Below are positions 16,368-25,236 of a stretch of 64,000 nt of DNA, piece after piece. Source of the stretch: Rhizobacter sp. (lineage in GTDB: Bacteria; Pseudomonadota; Gammaproteobacteria; Burkholderiales; Burkholderiaceae_C). The translations under genes were made by a program, and so were the position numbers. The stretch is taken from positions 1,984,001-2,048,000 of the forward strand of contig JAHBZQ010000001.1 in the NCBI GenBank assembly GCA_019635355.1, written 5' to 3'. Numbering within the stretch: the first letter of the stretch is position 1; every line of letters starts with the position of its first letter. The notes below the pieces were generated by a model that worked only from the letters and a program-made list of their open reading frames with translations, ran no database searches and was not told the DNA's origin.

Positions 16368-17612
16368 ATGAAACTCGCCACCCGACTCGGCCTCGCGGCC
16401 ACCCTGGGCCTCGCCTCGCTGGCCTTGCATGCACAGACGGTGCTCACCGTCTCGTCGTTCAAGGACCTCGACCGTTCGGTGCAGGCCGCCATTCCGCTCT
16501 TCAAGAAGGCGCGGCCCGACGTGGAGGTGAAGCTCATCTCGCTCGGCTACGGCGACCACCACAACGCGATGACCACCGCGCTCGCCACCGGCGCCAACCT
16601 GCCCGACGTGATGGGCCTGGAAATCGGCTTCGTGGCCAAGTTCGCCGAAGGCGGCGGCCTGGAAGACCTGGCCAAGCCGCCCTACAACGCCAACCCCCTC
16701 ACCGACCGCTTCTTCAAGTTCGCCGCCGCACAGGGCACGAGCCGCAGCGGCTTGCGTGCGGCCATCCCGGCCGACATCGGCCCGGGCGCCCTCTTCTATC
16801 GCAAGGACATCATGGACAAGGCCGGCATCACCGAAGCCGACCTCACCAAGTCGTGGGACTCGTTCATCGACGCCGGCCAGAAGCTCAAGGCCAAGAGCAG
16901 CACCTACCTGATCCCGCACGCCGCGGCCATCAAGGACATCATCCTGCGCTCGGGCCTGAAGGACGGCGAAGGCATCTACTTCGACGACAAGGGCGCGGTG
17001 CTGGTCGAGTCGCCGCGCTTCGTGACGGCCTTCGAGACCGCCAAGCGCGCCCGCGCCGCCGGCATCGACGCCAAGGTCGGCGCCTGGAGCAACGAGTGGA
17101 GCGAAGGCTTCCGCCGCGGCACCGTGGCCACCGAGATGATGGGCGCCTGGCTCGCCGGCCACCTGAAGAACTGGATTGCGCCCGACACGCGCGGCAACTG
17201 GCGCTCGGCCAGCCTCCCCGGCGGCGTGAACGCCTCGTGGGGCGGCTCGTACTACGCCATCCCCAAGGGCGCGAAGAACAAGGCCCTCGCCTGGGAGTTC
17301 GTGAAGTTCATGACGACCAACCGTGAGGTGCAGATCGCCGCGTTCCGTGAGCTCGACGCCTTCCCCGCGCTCATCGAAGCCACCAACGATCCCTTCGTCG
17401 ACCAGCCGGTCGAATTCCTCGGCAACACCCGCGCTCGCCAGCAGTGGAAGGCCACTGCCCAGAAGATCCCCGCGGTCGACGTGGACCGCCTCGACCCGGT
17501 GGCGGCCGAGGTGATCACCGCCGAGTTCGACAAGGTGCTCGAACAGGGCAAGGACGTGAAGCTCGCCCTGGCCGACGCCCGCAAGGCCATCGAGCGCCGC
17601 ATCCGCCGCTGA
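16368..17612 (+). CDS. Carbohydrate ABC transporter, periplasmic binding protein
   Basis: 414 residues. The signal peptide (MKLATRLGLAATLGLASLAL) is cleaved near HAQ. The mature protein follows the extracellular solute-binding family 1 pattern: LTVSSFKDLDRSVQAAIPLF, VKLISLGYGDHH, NLPDVMGLEIGFVAKFAEGG, KSWDSFIDAGQKLK and ALAWEFVKFMTTNREVQIAA. It delivers a sugar or oligosaccharide to the two permeases that follow directly. GGAGAAGAC precedes the ATG. Its place between GH1, GH16 and LacI genes points to beta-gluco-oligosaccharides as ligand; that is inference. Confidence 0.93.
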   Translation: MKLATRLGLAATLGLASLALHAQTVLTVSSFKDLDRSVQAAIPLFKKARPDVEVKLISLGYGDHHNAMTTALATGANLPDVMGLEIGFVAKFAEGGGLEDLAKPPYNANPLTDRFFKFAAAQGTSRSGLRAAIPADIGPGALFYRKDIMDKAGITEADLTKSWDSFIDAGQKLKAKSSTYLIPHAAAIKDIILRSGLKDGEGIYFDDKGAVLVESPRFVTAFETAKRARAAGIDAKVGAWSNEWSEGFRRGTVATEMMGAWLAGHLKNWIAPDTRGNWRSASLPGGVNASWGGSYYAIPKGAKNKALAWEFVKFMTTNREVQIAAFRELDAFPALIEATNDPFVDQPVEFLGNTRARQQWKATAQKIPAVDVDRLDPVAAEVITAEFDKVLEQGKDVKLALADARKAIERRIRR

Positions 17613-17655
17613 GGTGGCGAGGCTTCTTCCACTCAGCAGGCCACGCCTCTTCCCC

Positions 17656-18687
17656 ATGTCCGCCGTACTCCCCGTCGTCGCGCCACCGCCGGCGCCTCGC
17701 CGCAGGCGGCGCCTGAAGCCGTGGCACTGGATGCCCTACGTCTTCGTCGCGCCGTTCTTCATCCTGTTCCTGTGCTTCGGGCTCTTCCCGCTGCTGTTCT
17801 CGGCCTACGCCTCGTTCTTCCGTTGGGAGATCGCGGCGGGCCTGGGTGGCATGAAGTGGGAAGGATGGGGCAACTACCTCTTCGTGCTGCAGCTCGACGG
17901 CCTGCCCTGGGGCAGCGTCTTCAGCACGAGCTTCTGGGCCGAGCTCTATGCGCGCGACTTCTGGCGCGCCATGGCCAACACCTTCTGGCTCGGCATCGCC
18001 GCGGGCCTGCCGCAGCACCTGGTGGCGATCCCGCTCGCGTACTTCATCCACACGCAGTTCCGCCGGGTGCGCAACCCGGTGATCTCGATGTACTTCCTGC
18101 CGTACATCACCAACACGGTGGCGATCACGCTCGTCTTCTCGTCGCTCTTCTCGCGCGACTTCGGCGTCATCAACCAGGTGCTCACCGGCCTCGGCCAGTG
18201 GCAGGTGATGGGCGTGCACCCGCTCGCCTGGCTCTTCCCCACCCAGAACATCGACTGGGGCCGGCCCGAGTACACCCGACCCATCGTCGCCTTCATCGTG
18301 TGGTGGCGCTTCGTGGGCTGGAACACGGTGCTGTACCTGTCGGCACTGCAGACCATCCCGAAGGATCTTTATGAAGCCGCGACGGTCGACGGCGCGGGCA
18401 CCTGGCAGCAGTTCCGCTACATCACGCTGCCGCTCCTGCGGCCCATGATGCTCTTCGCCGTGACGCTCACCATCATTGGCAACCTGCAGCTCTTCGAAGA
18501 GCCCTTCGTGCTCACCGGTGGCAGCGGCGGTGTCGGCCAGGTGGCCGAGACGGTCGCGATGCAGATGTACAAGGTCGGCCTCACCGATGGCGACTTCGGC
18601 ACCGCCTCGGCGGTGGCCTGGCTCATGTTCATGGTGATCGCCGCGCTCACCTGGCTCAACAACCGCTACCTCGTACGCAAGGACTGA
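17656..18687 (+). CDS. Carbohydrate ABC transporter permease (MalF type)
   Basis: 343 residues from ATG 17656; the frame also allows GTG 17614, which would add 14 residues. A basic N terminus (RRRRRLKPWH) precedes six membrane segments. The EAA loop reads LYEAATVDGAGTWQQFRYIT (near residues 240-259), the contact site for the ATPase. Other segments are YVFVAPFFILFLCFGLFPLL and PMMLFAVTLTIIGNLQLFEE. It pairs with the next permease, three bases downstream, to form the channel. Confidence 0.92.
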   Translation: MSAVLPVVAPPPAPRRRRRLKPWHWMPYVFVAPFFILFLCFGLFPLLFSAYASFFRWEIAAGLGGMKWEGWGNYLFVLQLDGLPWGSVFSTSFWAELYARDFWRAMANTFWLGIAAGLPQHLVAIPLAYFIHTQFRRVRNPVISMYFLPYITNTVAITLVFSSLFSRDFGVINQVLTGLGQWQVMGVHPLAWLFPTQNIDWGRPEYTRPIVAFIVWWRFVGWNTVLYLSALQTIPKDLYEAATVDGAGTWQQFRYITLPLLRPMMLFAVTLTIIGNLQLFEEPFVLTGGSGGVGQVAETVAMQMYKVGLTDGDFGTASAVAWLMFMVIAALTWLNNRYLVRKD

Positions 18688-18689
18688 AG

Positions 18690-19586
18690 ATGTCCACCCT
18701 CGCCTCTTCCCTCCCCGCGGCCAGCGCCGCACCGGCTCCGCGGCAGCGCCGCAAGCCGGGGCGCCTCAACCCTTCGCAGTGGCTGCCGCATGCACTGGTG
18801 CTCGTCGGCGCGCTGATCATGCTCGCGCCGTTCTACTTCATGTTCGTCTTCGCGACGCACACCAACACCGACATCCTCTCGGTGCCGCCGCCCATCTGGT
18901 TCGGCGATGCGCTCTTCGACAACCTGAACGAGCTCGTCGCACAGCGCCCGATGTTCTGGCGCAGCGTGGGGTTGTCGCTTTGGATCGCGAGCGCCTCCAC
19001 CGTGCTCAACCTCTTCCTGTGCTCGCTCGGCGGCTACGGCTTCTCGATGTACGAGTTCCCGGGGCGCGACAAGCTCTTCGCCGCGCTGATGGCCACCATG
19101 CTGCTGCCGGCCTTCGTGGGCATGATCCCCTACGTGCTGATGATGAAGGAGCTGGGCTGGCTCAACAGCACGCGCGCGCTCATCATCCCCGGCGCCTGCT
19201 CGGCCTTCGGCATCTTCCTCATGCGCCAATACATCGGCTCGGCCGTGCCCCGCGAGCTGGTGGAGGCCGCCCGCATGGACGGCTGCGGCGAGTTCGGCAT
19301 CTACTGGCGCGTGGTGCTGCCGCTCATCGGCCCGGCCATGGGCACGCTGGGCCTCGTGACCTTCATCGGCTCGTACAACAACTTCGTCGGTGCGCTGCTG
19401 GTGATGAGCGACATGGAGATGTTCACCGCGCCGCTCGTGCTGCGCTCGCTGCAGGGCACCGGGCAGACGCCCTGGGGCGCCATCAGCGCCGGCTCGGCGG
19501 TCACCGTGCTGCCGCTGCTCGTGCTCTTCATCCTCTACTCCCGCCGTTTGATCGAAGGCCTGACCGCAGGCGCCGTCAAGGGCTGA
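18690..19586 (+). CDS. Carbohydrate ABC transporter permease (MalG type)
   Basis: 298 residues with six membrane helices, including HALVLVGALIMLAPFYFMFV near the N terminus. The EAA loop is LVEAARMDGCGEFGIYWRVV. The ending VTVLPLLVLFILYSRRLIEG followed by TAGAVKG is typical of MalG-family permeases. It starts two bases after the previous stop, so expression is coupled. Confidence 0.92.
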   Translation: MSTLASSLPAASAAPAPRQRRKPGRLNPSQWLPHALVLVGALIMLAPFYFMFVFATHTNTDILSVPPPIWFGDALFDNLNELVAQRPMFWRSVGLSLWIASASTVLNLFLCSLGGYGFSMYEFPGRDKLFAALMATMLLPAFVGMIPYVLMMKELGWLNSTRALIIPGACSAFGIFLMRQYIGSAVPRELVEAARMDGCGEFGIYWRVVLPLIGPAMGTLGLVTFIGSYNNFVGALLVMSDMEMFTAPLVLRSLQGTGQTPWGAISAGSAVTVLPLLVLFILYSRRLIEGLTAGAVKG

Positions 19587-19611
19587 CCTCCACAGAAAAG
19601 AAGTCGTCACC

Positions 19612-20700
<1,089 letters not shown>

Positions 20701-20743
20701 AGCCGGTCTACGTGGTTGCAAACCATGCCCAGCACGCCACCCC

Positions 20744-20807
20744 CTCCGTTCGGGCTGAGCCTGTCGAAGCCCTGCGCTGCACTTCGACAGGCTCAGTGCG
20801 AACGGAG
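20744..20807. repeat. Dispersed palindromic (REP-like) repeat, copy 2
   Basis: A 64-base inverted repeat. Arms CTCCGTTCG-GGCTGAGCCTGTCGAAG and CTTCGACAGGCTCAG-TGCGAACGGAG pair at nearly every position around the loop CCCTGCGCTGCA. It lies between the transporter ATPase gene and the AraC gene and can form a strong hairpin, a likely transcription end or mRNA 3' stabiliser. Confidence 0.9.
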
Positions 20808-20857
20808 GGTGGCGTAGAGCCCACCACCGAACCGCTCTCGCCCCAGGAGGAATGACG

Positions 20858-21781
20858 ATGACCGCTTTCGCATCAGCCCCACTTCCACTTGCCCCGCGGC
20901 CATCGAACGCCTGTGCGCCGCTGCCCCCGGTGCCCGGCCACCACGTGCACCGCATCGAAGCCGTGCTCGACCACGTCGACAGCCACCTCGCCGACGACCT
21001 GCGACTGGAGACGCTCGCGCGGCTGGCGGCCATCTCCCCTTTCCACTTCCACCGCCTCTTCCTCTCGTGGACGGGCGAGACGCTCAAGGCCTTCGTGCGC
21101 CGCCGCCGGCTCGAGAGCGCCGCCGGCCGCCTGCGCCACTGCCCCGACGAGAAGATCACCTTCATCGCGCTCAACTGCGGCTTCGCCTCGCCCGAGGCCT
21201 TCGCACGCGCCTTCCGCGAGCACTTCGGCATGACGCCCAGCGTGTGGCGCAGCGGCGGCTGGGTCAACTGGCACACGCCGGTCCACGATCGCGGCACCGC
21301 GCCGCCACCGGCGGTCGAGGTGCGCCGGCAAGAGCCCGCCGAGTACCTCTTCATGCGCGCACGCGGCGACTACCGGCGCGCCGCCTACGAGCTCTGGGAG
21401 CGCTTCCTTCCGGTCGTGCACAGCCTGGGCCTGGGCGACCAGCCGCTCGCCTTCATCGGCCTCGACGACCCCGCCATCGCCGGCCCGGACAACTGCCGCA
21501 TGGACGCCTGCGTCGAGCTGCCTGCGGACTGGCGCGACCCGGGCGTGCGCCTGCCGCGCCACCGCGTCGGCGAGCGGTGGATCGCCACGCTCCCCTTCGA
21601 CGGGCCCGCCTCCGACATCACCCTCGGCTGGCACAGCCTGCTCGACGAATGGCTGCCGCACTCGCCCTTCACCATGGGCGAAGGCCACTTCTTCGAGCGC
21701 TACGAGCCGCGCGCCGGTGTGCCCGGCATCCCGCTCGTGCGCTGCGAGCTGTGCATGCCGGTGCAGCCGCGCCCGCTCTGA
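20858..21781 (+). CDS. AraC-family regulator with GyrI-like effector domain
   Basis: 307 residues. The N-terminal half holds two helix-turn-helix motifs: LRLETLARLAAISPFHFHRL (about 48-67) and ITFIALNCGFASPEAFARAF followed by HFGMTPSVWR. The C-terminal half (about 150-305) is a GyrI-like ligand domain (EYLFMRARGDYRRAAYELWE, GIPLVRCELCMPV). This order resembles Rob-type regulators. AGGAGG lies seven bases before ATG 20858, so this start is preferred over the in-frame ATG 20852. It precedes the secreted glucan genes and may control them or respond to an unrelated small molecule. Confidence 0.9.
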   Translation: MTAFASAPLPLAPRPSNACAPLPPVPGHHVHRIEAVLDHVDSHLADDLRLETLARLAAISPFHFHRLFLSWTGETLKAFVRRRRLESAAGRLRHCPDEKITFIALNCGFASPEAFARAFREHFGMTPSVWRSGGWVNWHTPVHDRGTAPPPAVEVRRQEPAEYLFMRARGDYRRAAYELWERFLPVVHSLGLGDQPLAFIGLDDPAIAGPDNCRMDACVELPADWRDPGVRLPRHRVGERWIATLPFDGPASDITLGWHSLLDEWLPHSPFTMGEGHFFERYEPRAGVPGIPLVRCELCMPVQPRPL

Positions 21782-21783
21782 CC

Positions 21784-22605
21784 ATGAGAGGCCTCGCTGC
21801 CGTCACGCTGTGGGCCGGTGCGCTCGCGTTCGCGCACACCGTCCACGCCGCGACCGACGGGCCCCTGCTGTGGGCCGACTTCAAAGAGCCGCTGCAGAGC
21901 CACCTGGGGGCGCCGGTGCAGCAGCTGGCGATGTCGGAGCGCAGCGGCGATGCGTCGATCGCCGCGGTGCGCGTCACCGACGCGGTGGTGCAGGTCGAAG
22001 GCCGCCTCTCCACCGCCAACGCAAGCCAGTGGGCCACGCTCGGCATCGAGGTGGGCGGCGATGCGCGCGGCGTGCCGGTCGACCTGTCGGCCTACGAGCA
22101 CCTGCGCATCCGCCTCGCCTCGGCCACGCCGCGCGTGCTGCGCATTCGCCTCAAGGGCACCGACCTCAAGGTCCAGAACGCCGGCTGCTACCCGGTGATG
22201 ATGCAGCGCGTGGGCCCGCAGCTCACCGACTACGTGATCCCGCTCTCGGCCTTCGGCCCTGAGTCCTTCTGCGGCGAGCGTGGCGCGAGCATCGGCCAGA
22301 CGCTCCCCGCCGTGGCGCGGGTGGAGGTGACGGCCAACGAGCCGTCGAACGAGCCCGTGCGCTTCCAGGTCGGGCGCATGGAGTTCCTGGCCGCGCCCGA
22401 GCCTGGCCCGGCGCCCGTCGTGGCGGCGGCCCCATCGCCTGCCCCGGCGCCCGCCTCGGCCGCGCGCCCGGCCTCGTCGCCGGCAGCAGCCCGCGCCACT
22501 GAAGCCGTGCGCCGCCGACCGCCGGCCGAAGCACCCGCCCCACGCGCCGTGCGGCAGGTCATCTGCGAGCGCAACACACGCTACGACTTGATGATGTGCT
22601 ACTGA
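21784..22605 (+). CDS. Secreted protein, beta-glucan-locus paralogue B
   Basis: 273 residues with a signal peptide (MRGLAAVTLWAGALAFAHTV, cleavage after HAA). The beta-rich domain (about 28-205) matches paralogue A at 11501-12187 in two blocks: LRIRLASATPRVLRIRLKG then GCYPV, and VIPLSAFGPESFCGERGASI then TLPAVARVEVTA. A Pro/Ala-rich linker (about 208-250) leads to a basic end with two Cys. The ATG lies two bases after the AraC stop. No catalytic motif is seen; a role in glucan binding is inference. Confidence 0.72.
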   Translation: MRGLAAVTLWAGALAFAHTVHAATDGPLLWADFKEPLQSHLGAPVQQLAMSERSGDASIAAVRVTDAVVQVEGRLSTANASQWATLGIEVGGDARGVPVDLSAYEHLRIRLASATPRVLRIRLKGTDLKVQNAGCYPVMMQRVGPQLTDYVIPLSAFGPESFCGERGASIGQTLPAVARVEVTANEPSNEPVRFQVGRMEFLAAPEPGPAPVVAAAPSPAPAPASAARPASSPAAARATEAVRRRPPAEAPAPRAVRQVICERNTRYDLMMCY

Positions 22606-22714
22606 GTCGGGCGCGACGGAATCGCAAGATCCGTCAGCCCCGCCGCAAGCCGCCACCGGCGGCATCGCCGGTCGAAGCCCACCATGGACACGTCACGAAC
22701 AACAGGAGACGACC

Positions 22715-23389
22715 GTGGACATGATCTCGACACGCAGGGCATCGCGCGCAGTGGCCTTGCTCTTCAGCGCCGCGCTGATGGCCGCCTGCGGCGGCGGCGA
22801 CGACGACGCACCGGCTTCGGCGCCCACTCCGGCACCGGCCCCCGGCCCCGCCCCGGCGCCCACGCCCGCCACCGCCTTCGCCACCCCCACCGACACCACC
22901 ACCACCGCGCAGGCCGGCGGCATCGAAACCTACCAATACGCCGAGAACGGCGCGGCCCAGACCGCCGGCACGCCGGCCTTTGCTGCGAGCGCGGTGAGCT
23001 TCGGCGCCACGCTCGCCTCGGCCCAGGCCTATGCCGGCGCAGCCCTGCGCCTCTACGCGCCCAACAACACCGCGTTCAATGCGAGCGGCTACAGCCGCAT
23101 GCGCACCCAGCTGAGAAGCAGCACCGACGCGCTGCTGCTCATCAAGCTGCAGCCCACGCCCGTCTCGCCCGATGGCTGCACCGCCACCGCTGAAGCGGTG
23201 GTGAGCTCCACGCTGAGCGAGCTGGTGATCGACCTCAACAGCACCCGCTTCCCGCTGCCCGGCCATTGCAGCAGCGGCACCGCGCTCAACACGGTGAAGG
23301 CGGGCCTGCTGGCGGTCGACGTGGTCAATGCGGCGTCCATCGCCGGCGCCCACGACCTCGCCGTCGGCTCGATCTCGCTCGAGCCCTGA
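22715..23389 (+). CDS. Secreted lipoprotein, beta-glucan-locus paralogue C
   Basis: 224 residues from a GTG preceded by AGGAG six bases away; ATG 22721 is a weaker alternative. The lipobox is LMAAC (Cys25), followed by GGGDDD and a Pro/Ala linker (about 33-55). The beta-rich domain resembles paralogues A and B more loosely: YSRMRTQLRSSTDALLLIKL then GCTAT, and LVIDLNSTRFPLPGHCSSG then TVKAGLLAVDVVNA. The two Cys are in equivalent places. It lies between paralogue B and the GH16 genes in one direction, probably one operon. Confidence 0.68.
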   Translation: MDMISTRRASRAVALLFSAALMAACGGGDDDAPASAPTPAPAPGPAPAPTPATAFATPTDTTTTAQAGGIETYQYAENGAAQTAGTPAFAASAVSFGATLASAQAYAGAALRLYAPNNTAFNASGYSRMRTQLRSSTDALLLIKLQPTPVSPDGCTATAEAVVSSTLSELVIDLNSTRFPLPGHCSSGTALNTVKAGLLAVDVVNAASIAGAHDLAVGSISLEP

Positions 23390-23456
23390 GCCCACGCGGG
23401 CACCTCAGCACGGAGCGACACAGCCCCGGCTTCCATCCCAGACAGGAGACAAACCC

Positions 23457-24155
23457 ATGAACAAACTTTTGCGCACCGTGGCGCTCGTCGTTGCAGCCAG
23501 CACCACCGCCCCGGCCTTTGCCGCCAACTTCTTCGAGGGCTTCGACGGCAGCGGCGGCGCCGGTGGCGCGTGGGAAACCGCGAGCTGGGCCAACGGCGAC
23601 ATCTTCGGCTGCACCTTCGCCTACAGCGAGGTGTGGCGCAGCGGGGGCTCGCTCGTGGCCAACGTCAACAGCAGCAACCGCTCCAACGTGAAATGCGCCG
23701 AGGTGCGCACCTGGCAGTCGTTCCGCTACGGCAAGTTCGTGACACGCTTGCAGCCCAGCACGATTGCCGGGTCGAACACCTCGTTCTTCCTCTATGCGGG
23801 CACGGCCGGCACCTCGAGCCACTTCGAGGTCGACATCGAGTTCATCCACGGCGGCCGCACGCTGCACACCAACGTGTGGACGGGCGGGCGGCAGAACTAC
23901 CAGCAGTTCTCGGTGGCCACTGGCTGGCGCACCATCGGCTTCGAATGGCGCCCGACCTACGTGCGCTGGTTCCACGTCGAGGCCAACGGCACCGAGCGCG
24001 AGTTCCGCCGCGTCAACACGAGCATCAGCACCCCGATGCGGCTCATGATGAACCACTGGGTCGGCAACAACTCGGCCGGTGCGGTCAACTTCGTCGGCAC
24101 CTACTACGGTGGCGGCGGCGCGGCCTACTACGACTGGGTGCGCGTCAGCGACTGA
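23457..24155 (+). CDS. Secreted GH16 beta-glucanase (ExDxE, lichenase-like)
   Basis: 232 residues. The signal peptide (MNKLLRTVALVVAASTTAPA) ends near FAAN. The jelly-roll catalytic strand is HFEVDIEFIHG; its E124-D126-E128 is the regular-strand ExDxE form of GH16 found in 1,3-1,4-beta-glucanases (lichenases), not the ExDxxE bulge of laminarinases. WRTIGFEWRPTYVRWFHVEA and MRLMMNHWVGN are further family strands. CAGGAGAC precedes the ATG. It should cut mixed-linkage glucan outside the cell. Confidence 0.88.
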   Translation: MNKLLRTVALVVAASTTAPAFAANFFEGFDGSGGAGGAWETASWANGDIFGCTFAYSEVWRSGGSLVANVNSSNRSNVKCAEVRTWQSFRYGKFVTRLQPSTIAGSNTSFFLYAGTAGTSSHFEVDIEFIHGGRTLHTNVWTGGRQNYQQFSVATGWRTIGFEWRPTYVRWFHVEANGTEREFRRVNTSISTPMRLMMNHWVGNNSAGAVNFVGTYYGGGGAAYYDWVRVSD

Positions 24156-24183
24156 GCCACATCGCACCGTGCAAAGGATCAAG

Positions 24184-25032
24184 ATGAAAGCAGCGCTCGC
24201 CTCGGGCATCTGGTTGTCGGCCGTCGCGGCGGCGGGTTGCGGCGGTGGGTCGGGCTCGGTCTCCGCCGCGCCCGCCCCCGCGCCAGTCGCAGGGGGCCTG
24301 CCCGAGGGCTACCGCCTCGTGTGGAGCGACGAGTTCGACACCCCCGGCCTGCCCGACCCGACCAAGTGGGGCTACGACACACATCGCAACCGCGACGGCT
24401 GGTACAACAACGAGCTGCAGTACTACGCGGCCGCGCGCGCGGAAAACGCCCGGGTGGAGGGCGGCTCGCTCTTCATCACCGCACGGCGCGAACGGCTCGC
24501 CTCGGCGCCCGACTTCGGCGGCCAGAACTACACCTCCGCGCGGCTCTTGACCCGCGGCCTCGCCTCGTGGACCTACGGCTTCTTCGAGGTGCGCGCCAAG
24601 CTGCCGTGTGCGATGGGGGCGTGGCCGGCAATCTGGATGCTCGGCGATCGCGGCACCTGGCCCGACGACGGCGAGATCGACATCATGGAGCAGACCGGCT
24701 GGCAGCCCGGGCGCATCCTCGGCACCGCCCACATGCGCGACTACAACGGCCCGCAAGGCCGCGGCTCGCACACCCACGTCACCGACACCTGCAACAGCTT
24801 CCACCGCTACCAGGTGCGCTGGACACCCGAGGCCATCACCTGGGGCGTCGACGACGTCGCCTACTTCACCTACGCCAAGCCCGCCGGGGCGGGCTACGGC
24901 AGCTGGCCCTTCGACCACCCGCAGCACCTGCTGCTCAACGTCGCGGTCGGCGGCATCTTGGGCGGCACGCCCGACGATGCGGCCTTCCCCGTGCGCATGG
25001 AAGTCGACTACGTGCGCGTGTACCAACGCTGA
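24184..25032 (+). CDS. GH16 endo-beta-1,3-glucanase (laminarinase-like) lipoprotein
   Basis: 282 residues with a lipobox (AAAGC, Cys19). The GH16 domain spans about 42-282: LVWSDEFDTPGLPDPTKWGY, LQYY, GFFEVRAKLP, WPAIWMLG and the catalytic DDGEIDIMEQ. Nucleophile E164, D166 and acid/base E169 form the beta-bulge ExDxxE of laminarinases. It ends MEVDYVRVYQR as usual. AAAGGATC lies upstream of the ATG. With the preceding GH16 it would provide complementary extracellular beta-glucan cleavage feeding the ABC importer. Confidence 0.93.
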   Translation: MKAALASGIWLSAVAAAGCGGGSGSVSAAPAPAPVAGGLPEGYRLVWSDEFDTPGLPDPTKWGYDTHRNRDGWYNNELQYYAAARAENARVEGGSLFITARRERLASAPDFGGQNYTSARLLTRGLASWTYGFFEVRAKLPCAMGAWPAIWMLGDRGTWPDDGEIDIMEQTGWQPGRILGTAHMRDYNGPQGRGSHTHVTDTCNSFHRYQVRWTPEAITWGVDDVAYFTYAKPAGAGYGSWPFDHPQHLLLNVAVGGILGGTPDDAAFPVRMEVDYVRVYQR

Positions 25033-25094
25033 GAAGGTGTGAACGAGCCTTCCGTGGCCGGAAGTACCACCGCCCTGCCCACTACTGCTCAGAT

Positions 25095-25119
25095 CGAGCC
25101 CTGTTTCCAGCGGGGCTCG
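25095..25119. terminator. Hairpin downstream of the GH16 operon
   Basis: CGAGCCC / GGGCTCG arms enclose an 11-base loop 60 bases after the GH16 stop. There is no T-run, so it may be a rho-dependent end or a 3' stabiliser. Confidence 0.35.
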
Positions 25120-25133
25120 GGTGCATCCCTGAC

Positions 25134-25160
25134 TTAACAAACCGTCACATCCGTCGATAG
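25134..25160 (+). promoter_or_regulatory. Possible sigma-28-like promoter of the kinase/CheX operon
   Basis: TTAACAAA, 11 bases, GTCGATAG. The -10 matches the FliA consensus GCCGATAA at six of eight positions, with canonical spacing; the -35 is weaker. It lies 76 bases before the kinase start. A second such element occurs inside the operon at 31233-31259. Confidence 0.35.
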
Positions 25161-25236
25161 CTCCTGAGGCTGAACGCCCGTGCGCTCGCGCTTCCCGCGC
25201 TGCGTGCGACAAATCTCACGCCCCACAGGACACGAC

